Source: Cocleimonas sp. (GTDB lineage Bacteria; Pseudomonadota; Gammaproteobacteria; Thiotrichales; Thiotrichaceae). From it: a stretch of DNA of 50,692 nt. The stretch is taken from assembly GCA_021647365.1 (NCBI GenBank), contig JAKIUW010000025.1, positions 1-50,692 on the forward strand, written 5' to 3'. A program made the translations under genes and the position numbers. Below are positions 34,525 to 42,976 of this stretch, piece after piece; the first letter of the stretch is position 1, and every line of letters begins with the position of its first letter. Under the pieces are notes generated by a model that was given only the letters and a program-made list of their open reading frames with translations, ran no database searches and was not told where the DNA came from.

Positions 34525-36420
34525 ATGAAAGTCAATTACCAAGAGAAGCCCTCTTCCATCCGTCGTCCAATATTGAAATGGGCTGGAGGAAAAACACAGC
34601 TTTTATCAGACATTTATCCAAGAATTCCTAAGTCTTATGAACGATATATAGAACCATTCTTTGGTGGCGGGGCTCTATATTTTTCCCTTGCTCCGTCCAA
34701 TAGCATCATCGCAGATAGCAATCCCGAGCTTATTAATTTGTATACTACTGTAGCGGATAATGTAGATGAATTAATAACAAGCCTTTATGAACATAAAAAC
34801 AATCAGGAATATTTTTACGATATACGCTCTAAAAAATATGAAGACTTGACATCAATAGAGGCCGCATCAAGAACTTTATACTTGAACAAAACATGCTTTA
34901 ATGGCTTGTATCGTGTTAATAAAAAAGGGGAGTTTAATACTCCTTTTGCCAATTATAAAAACCCAAATATAGTTAATAAAGATGTATTGAGACTAGCCTC
35001 AATACATCTAAAAGACACAAAAATATTGTGTGGAGATTACAAGAAAATACTACAAGAAGAAGCCCAAGAGGGGGATTTTGTTTTTTTAGACCCACCTTAT
35101 TTGCCCATATCGAAATATGCAGATTTTAAAAGATATACAAAAGAACAGTTCTACGAAGAAGATCATTTAGAGCTATCTACGGAAGTGAAACGTTTGCATA
35201 ATCTAGGGTGTCACGTGATACTAACAAATTCAAATCATCCTATCGTGCATGAACAATATAAGTCTTTTGGTATAGATGTCATACAAACAAAGAGATTTAT
35301 TTCTTGCAATGGAAGTAAGAGAAAAGGTGAAGATGTAATTGTAAATATCCCTCCAAAGAAGAGATTTGATTTAACCCTTGTTCCGCCTCCCCTAGACGAA
35401 CAGGTTTTTTTATACCCTTCAACTAGGTTTATGGGTTCAAAAAATAAACTTTTACAAGAAATTTGGTCTGTTGCTTCACAATTTGACTTTGATTCCGTTA
35501 TTGATCTTTTTTCTGGGTCTGGAGTTGTCAGCTATATGTTTAAGTCATATGGGAAGCAAGTTATCAGCAATGATTATATGTCTATGTCAGCCTCTTTCAC
35601 CAAAGCAATGATTGAAAATAACTCAATCATATTACCCCTTGATGAAGCAAGAAAACTTTTAGACTCAATAGCAATAACGGATACGTTTGTTCAAGATACT
35701 TTTAAGGATCTTTATTATAAAGATAAAGATAATGAATTGATTGATTTATTAAGGTTTAAAATAAAAAAAATAAGGAACCCATACAAACGGGCAATAGCAA
35801 TGTCGGCATTAATACGCGCCTGTTTAAAAAAACGACCAAGGGGGATTTTTACATATGTCGGTCATCGCTATGATGATGGAAGAAAAGATTTAAAAATGTC
35901 TTTCCATGAGCAGTTTTTGGAAGCAGTTAATACTATTAACTTATCAATTTTTGATAATGGGCATTCAAATAAATCACGGTGTGGTGACGCTATGACGATG
36001 CAAGCGAAATCGGGACATCTTGTGTATATTGATCCACCTTATTATTCAAGATATTCTGATAATGAATATGTTAGAAGGTATCACTTTGTTGAGGGGTTGG
36101 CAAAAGACTGGAAAAATGTAGAGATGCAAGAGCATACCAAAACTAAAAAATTCAAGTCATATCCAACTCCCTTTTCTACAAGAAAGGGGGCACATGATGC
36201 TTTTGACAAACTATTCAAAAAATATAGAAATAATATTCTATTAGTATCATATTCATCAAATAGCGAGCCAACACGAGATGAAATGGTATCTTTGATGTCA
36301 AAATACAAACAACACGTAGAAGTAATCCCAATAAAGTACCAATACTCGTTCGGAAACCGCAGAAAAAAAACAGGGAGTAACAACAATTCTGTAAGCGAAT
36401 ATTTATTTGTAGGGTATTAG
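34525..36420 (+). CDS. FokI-type fused DNA adenine methyltransferase (two D12 domains)
   Basis: The 631-residue protein contains two complete Dam-like (D12, alpha-class) N6-adenine methylase domains in tandem. Domain 1 has the SAM motif WAGGKTQLL (from residue 19), EPFFGGGALY (~43-52) and the catalytic DPPY at 189-192. Domain 2 has RFMGSKNKLL (301-310), DLFSGSG (327-333) and a second DPPY at 503-506. This architecture and size match M.FokI (647 residues), where each half methylates one strand of an asymmetric site, so a type IIS system is inferred. The gene is visibly AT-richer than its neighbours. Specificity cannot be read from sequence. Confidence 0.9.
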   Translation: MKVNYQEKPSSIRRPILKWAGGKTQLLSDIYPRIPKSYERYIEPFFGGGALYFSLAPSNSIIADSNPELINLYTTVADNVDELITSLYEHKNNQEYFYDIRSKKYEDLTSIEAASRTLYLNKTCFNGLYRVNKKGEFNTPFANYKNPNIVNKDVLRLASIHLKDTKILCGDYKKILQEEAQEGDFVFLDPPYLPISKYADFKRYTKEQFYEEDHLELSTEVKRLHNLGCHVILTNSNHPIVHEQYKSFGIDVIQTKRFISCNGSKRKGEDVIVNIPPKKRFDLTLVPPPLDEQVFLYPSTRFMGSKNKLLQEIWSVASQFDFDSVIDLFSGSGVVSYMFKSYGKQVISNDYMSMSASFTKAMIENNSIILPLDEARKLLDSIAITDTFVQDTFKDLYYKDKDNELIDLLRFKIKKIRNPYKRAIAMSALIRACLKKRPRGIFTYVGHRYDDGRKDLKMSFHEQFLEAVNTINLSIFDNGHSNKSRCGDAMTMQAKSGHLVYIDPPYYSRYSDNEYVRRYHFVEGLAKDWKNVEMQEHTKTKKFKSYPTPFSTRKGAHDAFDKLFKKYRNNILLVSYSSNSEPTRDEMVSLMSKYKQHVEVIPIKYQYSFGNRRKKTGSNNNSVSEYLFVGY

Positions 36421-36421
36421 T

Positions 36422-37423
36422 ATGACTATTAGAACATCTGATTTTCCACAAGCCGACAGACTAATTCAGGTAGGAATGGTTGCTACCGCTGTTTCAAAAG
36501 GAAAACATACAGATGAAGAAATTGAAGATTTTATTGGTCTTGGTTCGCTTGGTAGACAAGGTCGTTACTATAGATTGGCAGCGGAAATTCTAGGCTTAAT
36601 AATTAATGAAAGCAATCATGCAATCTTAACTGATGTTGGAAGAGAATTTGCAACACTATCCAATCCCTCTTCTCAGATGGAATTTCTAGGAAGATGCTTG
36701 ATAGAAACAAGGGTATTTCATGAGGGGTTAAAATATATTAATAAGTACAGCCCAAATGATAAAAAATTAAAGTTATGGTTTCGTAACTTTTATCCTGGAG
36801 CCGAAACTACTGCTAATAGGCGATTTTCTACTTTTCTTAATTATATCAATGAGGCCAAGTTAGTAGAAAAGGTCAAAGGCGAACATAAACTTGGAAAGTA
36901 CTCTGGGGGTACTCTAAAAATAAATAGCTATAAACATCTTCATGGGAGTGCTATGCATAAAAATATAAAACCTCGGCTCCCTTCCGTTGTTGAAAATATC
37001 ACTTACAATGTAAGCGCCCTTAAAAGGGAGAGGGCAAATAAAATACATTGGGAATTAGTGGCAGCAAAATCACAACATCTCCACAGTCTTGGATTTCAAC
37101 CCTATGAAAATGAACAAATTGATTTATATGTCAATAATGACAAAGAAGTCATTTTATATGAAATGAAATCACTAAACCAAGAATCATCAAATTTTATTGC
37201 CCAAACAAGAAAGGCAGTATCACAGCTGTATGAATACCGTTATATTTTCAATCTCCCACATGCCAACCTCTGTATCGTTACAAATGGGTCCATATTGGAT
37301 AAAAATAACTGGTATCTAGAATATTTAACACAAGATCGAAGCATTGCTTATGAATGGACAAGAGATTTTGTAAATTTTAATACAGATGATAAGTCTAAAG
37401 TTATATTAGGGGCTTTTTTTTAG
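36422..37423 (+). CDS. Putative type II (IIS-like) restriction endonuclease, PD-(D/E)XK fold
   Basis: This 333-residue protein starts one base after the methylase stop codon, so its synthesis is probably coupled. The N-terminal ~180 residues look like winged-helix DNA-binding modules (LGRQGRYYRLAAEILGLI, HAILTDVGREFATL), reminiscent of FokI recognition modules. The C-terminal part has a likely nuclease core: Asp234 in EQIDLYV and Glu247-x-Lys249 in LYEMKS, followed by a helix with QTRKAVSQLYEYRY. FokI itself is about 580 residues, so this enzyme is markedly shorter. Function is inferred from position and motif; recognition site unknown. Confidence 0.72.
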   Translation: MTIRTSDFPQADRLIQVGMVATAVSKGKHTDEEIEDFIGLGSLGRQGRYYRLAAEILGLIINESNHAILTDVGREFATLSNPSSQMEFLGRCLIETRVFHEGLKYINKYSPNDKKLKLWFRNFYPGAETTANRRFSTFLNYINEAKLVEKVKGEHKLGKYSGGTLKINSYKHLHGSAMHKNIKPRLPSVVENITYNVSALKRERANKIHWELVAAKSQHLHSLGFQPYENEQIDLYVNNDKEVILYEMKSLNQESSNFIAQTRKAVSQLYEYRYIFNLPHANLCIVTNGSILDKNNWYLEYLTQDRSIAYEWTRDFVNFNTDDKSKVILGAFF

Positions 37424-37450
37424 TAGTTATATAGACTGAAACTTATTAAA

Positions 37451-38205
37451 ATGCCTGAAGGTCCCGAAATAAGAAAAGCTGCAGATAAGGTTGAAAAGGC
37501 AATTATCAATAAGCCTATACTCAAAGTTGAGTTTGGGCAGGCGCACTTAAAAGAAAAAGAAGCCGAGTTTAGCGACGTAACCGTCAAGAAAATAGAAACC
37601 TACGGCAAGGCGATGGTGACACGATTCAAGTCAGCCAACCATCCTGACGGACTTAATATTTACACCCATAACCAATTATACGGGCGCTTCTTTATAGTGC
37701 CTCAGATATTTTTGTTTTGAATGATCAAGAAGTATTGGATCACCCTTTTATTAAAAAAATTGGCAAGGATGTTCTTAACCCTGCGACAACGGTTGACTTT
37801 ATAAAAGAAAGACTACTGTCGTCTATCTATAAAAACCGCCAGTTGGGCGGATTTTTAACTGAACAGTCATTCATAGCAGGTTTGGGAAATTACTTACGTT
37901 GTGATGTGCTTTTTGTCGCAAAGATACATCCTAGCAAGAAACCATCAGAACTTAGTGGTGAGCAAATAAACCAGCTATCACAAACAATACTTGATTTGCC
38001 AAGACAGTCGTACAACACCGCTAGCATCACAAATAATCTTGATAAAGTCGAAAAACTACTTGCGCAAGGCTCTACCCTTGAAGACGCACGTTTTTGGGTA
38101 TTCCGCCGTGATGGTTTGCCTTGTTACGATTGTGGAACAACACTAATCAAACAGAAAATGGGCGGGCAGGCTTGCTATTTATGCGAGAATTGTCAGAAGA
38201 TATAA
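37451..38205 (+). pseudogene. nei: Endonuclease VIII (nei), broken by an internal deletion/frameshift
   Basis: Nei removes oxidised pyrimidines from DNA. The 5' frame (37451-37720) has MPEGPEIRKAA with the catalytic Pro2-Glu3 and THNQLYGRFF. The 3' frame (through 38205) resumes as YSASDIFVLNDQE at about 37692, in a different phase, and runs through the helix-two-turn-helix AGLGNYLR to a complete zinc finger (CYDC...CENC). Compared with E. coli Nei, about 27 residues between HNQLYG-RFF and YSASD are missing and the phase is shifted. The first frame ends in nonsense (IVPQIFLF). An internal ATG at 37717 lets the second frame look like a gene, but it lacks the catalytic N-terminus. Confidence 0.85.
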
Positions 38206-38254
38206 AAGCACACCCCCCTACTTTTACATGATAGCTGGAAAAGTAGCTTTTTTT
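38205..38254. repeat. C-run/G-run palindrome, copy 8 (right arm decayed)
   Basis: The left arm AAAGCACACCCCCCTACTTT, then TACATGAT, starts on the last base of the nei stop codon. The right arm has lost its G-run but keeps AAAAGTAG, which pairs with CTACTTTT (8 bp) and is followed by C and seven T residues. In this form it resembles an intrinsic terminator on the + strand. Confidence 0.8.
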
Positions 38255-38277
38255 AGTATAGAATCTCTCGCCCAATG

Positions 38278-38370
38278 TTTGAGGAGCGTTGCAATCTGAT
38301 TTCTCTGTTTAATAGAACAGAAGACATATCAGGCTAGGCTCAAACATATCTACATTTGCAACGACGCTCA
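38278..38370 (+). promoter_or_regulatory. SAH riboswitch upstream of metK
   Basis: The conserved core GAGGAGCGTTGC (38281-38292) pairs with GCAACGACGCTC at 38358-38369. A variable hairpin follows the first core, and then the TAGGCTC segment. The pseudoknot TTTGAG (38278-38283) / CTCAAA (38339-38344) is perfect. These are the hallmarks of the S-adenosylhomocysteine-sensing (ahcY-type) riboswitch, which raises expression when SAH accumulates. A possible -10 element TATAGA is at 38257. AAGGAG at 38381-38386 is the metK ribosome binding site. Confidence 0.85.
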
Positions 38371-38394
38371 GCTATATTTTAAGGAGAACTTATT

Positions 38395-39549
38395 ATGGCT
38401 GGGAATCATCTATTTACTTCCGAGTCTGTATCAGCGGGTCACCCCGATAAAATGGCAGATCAAATCTCTGATGCCATTCTTGATGCAATTCTTGAACAAG
38501 ACACCGAAGCACGTGTAGCCTGTGAAACTATGGTTAAAACGGGCATGGTTGTACTTGCCGGCGAAGTTACCACTTCTGCAACTATTGACTACGAAAGAAT
38601 TGTACGCGATGTTGTTAATGACATCGGCTACAACTCATCTGAAATCGGCTTTGATGGCGAATCTTGTGCCGTACTTAACGCACTAGGCCAGCAGTCACCT
38701 GATATCGCGATGGGTGTTGATCGTGCTGATAAAGAATCACAAGGCGCGGGCGACCAAGGCTTGATGTTTGGTTATGCAAGTAACGAAACTGATGTTTTGA
38801 TGCCTGCTCCAATTACTTACTCACACCTTCTTGTTGCTAAGCAAGCAGAGCTAATGAAGAATGGCACATTGCCTTTCTTGCGCCCTGATGCAAAATCTCA
38901 GGTAACATTCCGTTATGAAAATGATAAGCCAGTAGCTATTGATGCAGTTGTGCTTTCAACTCAACATAATCCTGATATCAAACTTTCTGATCTTCAAGAA
39001 GCAGTGATGGAAGAAATTGTTAAGCCAGTTCTACCAGCTGAGTGGCTAAATGCTGATACTCAATACCACATCAATCCAACAGGTAACTTTGTTATCGGTG
39101 GTCCAGTGGGCGATTGTGGTTTAACAGGTCGTAAGATTATCGTTGATACTTACGGCGGAATGGCGCGTCATGGCGGCGGTGCATTCTCTGGTAAAGACCC
39201 CTCAAAAGTTGACCGTTCTGCGGCTTACGCTGGTCGTTATGTTGCTAAGAATATTGTTGCTGCTGGTCTTGCTGAGCGTTGTGAAATTCAGGTTTCTTAT
39301 GCTATTGGTGTTGCAGAGCCTACTTCAATCTCAATTGATACATTCGGCACTGGCACTATCAGTGATGAAAAGATTGAAGCATTAGTTCGTGAAAACTTCG
39401 ATTTACGCCCTTATGGCATTCTTACTATGCTTGATTTGTTAAAGCCTATCTATCGCCAGACTGCATCTTACGGTCACTTTGGTCGTGAAGATATTGGTTT
39501 GCCTTGGGAAAAGACAGATCGTGCTGATGCATTAAAGGCTAGCGCTTAA
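38395..39549 (+). CDS. metK: S-adenosylmethionine synthetase
   Basis: MetK makes SAM from methionine and ATP, releasing phosphate and pyrophosphate. The 384-residue protein has FTSESVSAGHPDKMADQISDA, the GAGDQGLMFGYA nucleotide motif and the GGGAFSGKDPSKVDRS loop. It is preceded by an SAH riboswitch and followed by a second one in front of ahcY, so the SAM cycle genes share feedback. Confidence 0.97.
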   Translation: MAGNHLFTSESVSAGHPDKMADQISDAILDAILEQDTEARVACETMVKTGMVVLAGEVTTSATIDYERIVRDVVNDIGYNSSEIGFDGESCAVLNALGQQSPDIAMGVDRADKESQGAGDQGLMFGYASNETDVLMPAPITYSHLLVAKQAELMKNGTLPFLRPDAKSQVTFRYENDKPVAIDAVVLSTQHNPDIKLSDLQEAVMEEIVKPVLPAEWLNADTQYHINPTGNFVIGGPVGDCGLTGRKIIVDTYGGMARHGGGAFSGKDPSKVDRSAAYAGRYVAKNIVAAGLAERCEIQVSYAIGVAEPTSISIDTFGTGTISDEKIEALVRENFDLRPYGILTMLDLLKPIYRQTASYGHFGREDIGLPWEKTDRADALKASA

Positions 39550-39565
39550 TCAAAATATTATTAAC

Positions 39566-39650
39566 ACCTCTGAGGAGCGTTGCGTTTCTTACATTTACAA
39601 CTAAGAAGAAACAAGGCTCAGAGGTGAGATTATTTACAACGACGCTCCTC
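39566..39650 (+). promoter_or_regulatory. SAH riboswitch upstream of ahcY
   Basis: The same core GAGGAGCGTTGC (39572-39583) and ACAACGACGCTC (39637-39648) enclose a hairpin and AAGGCTC. The pseudoknot is CCTCTGAG / CTCAGAGG (eight perfect pairs). Its sequence differs from the metK copy while pairing is kept, which is covariation between two paralogous aptamers. It lies entirely between the metK stop codon and the ahcY ribosome binding site. Confidence 0.9.
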
Positions 39651-39672
39651 AATTTTTAATGAGAGAAACAAA

Positions 39673-41067
39673 ATGAACGATTACATCGTAACTGACATCA
39701 GTCTTGCAGACTGGGGTCGCAAAGAATTAACCATCGCTGAAACTGAAATGCCTGGTCTTATGGCACTTCGTAAAAAATACGCAGATGAGCAACCATTAAA
39801 AGGCGCGCGTATCGCGGGTTCTTTACACATGACAATCCAAACAGGTGTTTTGATTGAAACATTGACTGCTCTTGGCGCTGAAGTGCGTTGGGCATCTTGT
39901 AACATCTTCTCAACTCAAGACCATGCAGCCGCAGCTATTGCAGAGTCTGGCGTTCCTGTTTTTGCTACTAAAGGCGAGACCTTGGATGAGTACTGGGATT
40001 ATGCTCACAAAATCTTCGAATGGCCAAATGGTGATACGGCTAACATGATTCTTGATGATGGTGGCGACGCTACTATGCTTATCGAGTTAGGTACAAAAGC
40101 TGAGTCTGATCTTTCGGTTTTAGACAACCCAGAAAGTGAAGAAGAAGTTTCACTTTACAACTCTATTAAAGAGAAGCTAAAGACATCACCAAACTGGTAC
40201 TCAAACATCCGCCCAGGCATTCAGGGTGTTACAGAAGAGACTACAACAGGTGTTCATCGCTTATACGAGATGGAAAAAACAGGCGAGCTAATCTACCCAG
40301 CTATCAACGTAAACGACTCTGTAACAAAGTCTAAGTTTGATAACCTTTACGGTTGTCGTGAGTCTTTAGTTGACGGCATCAAGCGTGCAACAGACGTAAT
40401 GATCGCAGGTAAAATTGCGGTTGTATTAGGTTACGGTGACGTGGGTAAAGGTTGTGCACAATCTCTACGTGGCTTAGGCGCGACAGTATGGGTTACAGAG
40501 ATTGACCCTATCTGTGCATTACAAGCAGCGATGGAAGGCTACCGCGTTGTAACCATGGATGATGTTGCTGATCAAGGTGATATCTTTGTTACCGCTACGG
40601 GTAACTTCCACGTTATCACGGAAGAGCACATGCTTAAAATGAAGCATGAGTCTATCGTGTGTAACATCGGTCATTTCGATAATGAAATCGCGTGTGCAGA
40701 TATGGAAAAGTATGAATGGGAAGAGATCAAACCACAGGTTGATCACATTATCCTACCGAGCGGCAACCGCATCATTTTGCTTGCACAGGGTCGTTTAGTG
40801 AACTTAGGTTGTGCGACGGGTCACCCTAGTTTCGTTATGTCTAACTCATTCACGAACCAAGTTTTGGCTCAAATCGAAATCTTTCAAGACGACGGCAGCA
40901 AGTACGAGAACAAAGTTTACATGCTACCTAAATCATTAGACGAAGAAGTGGCACGTTTACACCTTGAAAAGATCGGTGTTAACTTGACTGAGTTGACTGA
41001 TTATCAAGCTGATTATATTTCAGTGGATAAGAAAGGTCCGTATAAAGTTGAGCATTACAGATATTAA
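39673..41067 (+). CDS. ahcY: Adenosylhomocysteinase (S-adenosylhomocysteine hydrolase)
   Basis: AhcY hydrolyses SAH to adenosine and homocysteine with bound NAD, relieving product inhibition of methylases. At 464 residues it has LHMTIQTGVLIETL, WASCNIFSTQDHAAAAI, the NAD-binding GYGDVGKGCAQSLRGLGA, SIVCNIGHFDNEI, and the C-terminal YKVEHYRY. It includes the insert (about residues 145-185) common to larger bacterial and plant forms. Confidence 0.97.
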   Translation: MNDYIVTDISLADWGRKELTIAETEMPGLMALRKKYADEQPLKGARIAGSLHMTIQTGVLIETLTALGAEVRWASCNIFSTQDHAAAAIAESGVPVFATKGETLDEYWDYAHKIFEWPNGDTANMILDDGGDATMLIELGTKAESDLSVLDNPESEEEVSLYNSIKEKLKTSPNWYSNIRPGIQGVTEETTTGVHRLYEMEKTGELIYPAINVNDSVTKSKFDNLYGCRESLVDGIKRATDVMIAGKIAVVLGYGDVGKGCAQSLRGLGATVWVTEIDPICALQAAMEGYRVVTMDDVADQGDIFVTATGNFHVITEEHMLKMKHESIVCNIGHFDNEIACADMEKYEWEEIKPQVDHIILPSGNRIILLAQGRLVNLGCATGHPSFVMSNSFTNQVLAQIEIFQDDGSKYENKVYMLPKSLDEEVARLHLEKIGVNLTELTDYQADYISVDKKGPYKVEHYRY

Positions 41068-41081
41068 TTAGTAAGCAAATA

Positions 41082-41111
41082 TCGTCATTTTGGTATGCAC
41101 CAGAATGACGT
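41082..41111. repeat. CGTCATT-headed hairpin after ahcY
   Basis: CGTCATTTTGGT, an ATGC loop and ACCAGAATGACG form a 12-base stem with one mismatch. Its CGTCATT/AATGACG heads are like those of the element between ureA and ureB. It starts about 15 bases after the ahcY stop codon, just before the terminator. Confidence 0.65.
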
Positions 41112-41116
41112 ATGCC

Positions 41117-41156
41117 AAAAGCCTCTTCTCTTTCTTGCAAAGGAAGGGGCTTTTTT
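41117..41156 (+). terminator. Intrinsic terminator after ahcY
   Basis: AAAAGCCTCTTC pairs with GAAGGGGCTTTTTT (one wobble) around a 14-base loop, ending in six T residues. It separates ahcY from metF, so metF probably has its own promoter or relies on readthrough. Confidence 0.8.
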
Positions 41157-41197
41157 ATGCTTCAACTTTCGCTCAATAACATGAGCATGGAGTAATT

Positions 41198-42043
41198 ATG
41201 AAAGCACAATCATTCAGTTTTGAGTTTTTTCCACCTAAGACAGAAAAGGGTATCGAAAACTTAGCAAAAGTACGCGATGAATTTGCGAAGCTTGATCCTG
41301 CCTTTTTCTCAGTGACTTATGGCGCTGGTGGATCAACACAAGATTCAACCATCAACACCGTCATTACTACGCAGAAAGAATCAGGTATTCCAACAGCCTC
41401 GCATCTTTCTTGTGTAGGTTCTAGCGCAGAGCAAATTCGCGATATTCTTGCACTGTATAAAGAAAATAACATCAATCGCCTTGTAGCCTTACGTGGAGAT
41501 TTACCTTCAGGTATGCGCGACATTGGCGATTTTCAATACGCGAATGACCTAATCGCTTTTATTCGCAAAGAAACAGGCAATTATTTTCAGATAGAAGCAG
41601 CAGCCTATCCAGAAATGCACCCACAAGCTAAAAATTATCAAATAGATATTGAAAATTTCGCGCGAAAGATGAACGCAGGTGCAGACCGAGCAATCACGCA
41701 ATACTTTTACAACCCTGATGCTTATTTTCACTTTATTGATAGCGTAGCAAAATCGGGGGTAGATAAGCCTGTTGTCCCTGGCATTATGCCAATTACCAAT
41801 TTTGTGCAACTAGCACGTTTTTCTGATGGCACAGGCGCAGAAATCCCGCGCTGGTTACGCAAACGCCTTGAAGGCTATGGTGATGACTTGGACTCTATTC
41901 AGAAGTTGGGTAATGAGTTTATTACTGAAATGTGTGAGAAGTTATTAGCTGGTGGCGCGCCGGGATTGCATTTTTATTCTATGAATCGTGTAGAGCCGAG
42001 TAAGTCAATTTGGAACGATCTTGGGCTTACTTCTAGGGACTAA
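41198..42043 (+). CDS. metF: Methylenetetrahydrofolate reductase
   Basis: This flavoprotein reduces 5,10-methylene-THF to 5-methyl-THF for methionine regeneration. The 281-residue protein starts FSFEFFPPKTEKG and has VTYGAGGSTQDST, LVALRGDLP, GADRAITQYFYN, PGIMPITN and GAPGLHFYSMN. A GGAGT site precedes the ATG. With metK and ahcY it completes three steps of the SAM/methyl cycle. Its last 11 bases overlap the convergent cysB gene. Confidence 0.95.
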   Translation: MKAQSFSFEFFPPKTEKGIENLAKVRDEFAKLDPAFFSVTYGAGGSTQDSTINTVITTQKESGIPTASHLSCVGSSAEQIRDILALYKENNINRLVALRGDLPSGMRDIGDFQYANDLIAFIRKETGNYFQIEAAAYPEMHPQAKNYQIDIENFARKMNAGADRAITQYFYNPDAYFHFIDSVAKSGVDKPVVPGIMPITNFVQLARFSDGTGAEIPRWLRKRLEGYGDDLDSIQKLGNEFITEMCEKLLAGGAPGLHFYSMNRVEPSKSIWNDLGLTSRD

Positions 42044-42962
42044 TTTTTTTGGACACCTTGGTTTGTATTCTATTTTTACCGCCATGGTTTACCATCAACT
42101 CAATGCAGTCTTTTAAATAGTCTTTCATGTATTTGCTTTTTATATAAGCAGCACGGGTGGTTGAATCGGGAAAGAAGTCGGATAAATCACGAAGAACTAG
42201 GTCATTATCTAGTTTTTCAGAGTAAGACATTCTAGCAATGATTCCAGCACCATAGCCTAAACGAACATAGCTTTTAATGACATCGGAATCCATTGCGGCA
42301 AATGATATATCAGGGTCTAGCCCCAACTTATTGAATGCCTCATGAATTTTAGTTCGGCCGGTAAAACCAAATACATAGGTTAAAAGTGGATAATTAGCGA
42401 TCCGTGTTAAATCAAGCTTTTCGGTTGCTAATGGGTGCTCTGGTGGAACTACTAAGACATGATTCCAGTCATAACATTTATGGACAACAAGCTCGGTGTG
42501 TCGCCCAAGTTCTTCTGTGCAAATTGCAATATCTGCATCTCTTCGATGTAGCATTTCAACGAGCTGGGAAGGGTTCCCTTGTAAGAACTGGATTTTAACT
42601 TTCGGGTATTTTTCACGAAACTCGTTGATAATACTGGGTAGGAAGTACTTGGCTTGGGTATGAGTTGTTGCTAAACGCAACTCGCCGATTCTTCCATCCC
42701 TATAATCATCAGCTATTGCGCGAATATTTTCTAAGGCTAATTCCATCATATCTGCCTCTTTTGCAATATCTAAACATAATGGAGTTGGTGATATTAAACG
42801 TTTTCCCTTGCGTTCAAAAAGGGGCATTCCCAACTCTTCTTCCAATAGATTGAGCTGTCTGCTAACAGCAGATTGAACAATGAAATGTTGTTTTGCGGCC
42901 TTGGTAATATTTAGACCATTATTCAATAGTGTTTTAAGTAATTGTAATTGTGTAATTTTCAT
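42033..42962 (-). CDS. cysB: LysR-type sulfur regulator CysB
   Basis: CysB activates sulfate assimilation genes with N-acetylserine as inducer. The 309-residue protein has an N-terminal LysR HTH (NITKAAKQHFIVQSAVSRQLNLLEEELG) and the CysB-specific effector region with LRLATTHTQAKYFLP, LQGNPSQLVEML, TYVFGFTGRTKI and DSDVIKSYVRLGYGAGI. It is divergent from cysJ across 109 bases, the typical arrangement for a LysR regulator and its target. Cbl is an alternative name, but position favours CysB. It overlaps the metF 3' end tail to tail. Confidence 0.92.
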   Translation of the reverse strand: MKITQLQLLKTLLNNGLNITKAAKQHFIVQSAVSRQLNLLEEELGMPLFERKGKRLISPTPLCLDIAKEADMMELALENIRAIADDYRDGRIGELRLATTHTQAKYFLPSIINEFREKYPKVKIQFLQGNPSQLVEMLHRRDADIAICTEELGRHTELVVHKCYDWNHVLVVPPEHPLATEKLDLTRIANYPLLTYVFGFTGRTKIHEAFNKLGLDPDISFAAMDSDVIKSYVRLGYGAGIIARMSYSEKLDNDLVLRDLSDFFPDSTTRAAYIKSKYMKDYLKDCIELMVNHGGKNRIQTKVSKKISP

Positions 42963-42976
42963 CTCTATATCTTTAA

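Noticed and set aside
37717..38205. Second nei frame as an independent short zinc-finger protein gene
   Set aside because: Its first residues continue the YSASDIFVLNDQE segment of Nei out of a disrupted frame, it lacks the catalytic Pro-Glu N-terminus and it has no ribosome binding site; better read as part of a pseudogene.
2496..38254. CRISPR array or dispersed CRISPR-like repeats
   Set aside because: The repeats are palindromic, kilobases apart, attached to gene ends, with no regular spacers and no cas genes.
2496..38254. G-quadruplex elements in the G-runs
   Set aside because: Each arm has a single G-run of six to eight bases rather than four tracts, so an intramolecular quadruplex is not supported.
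38278..39650. SAM-I, SAM-II or SAM/SAH class riboswitches
   Set aside because: The GAGGAGCGTTGC...GCAACGACGCTC core and the upstream pseudoknot fit the SAH (ahcY) class and not the SAM classes.
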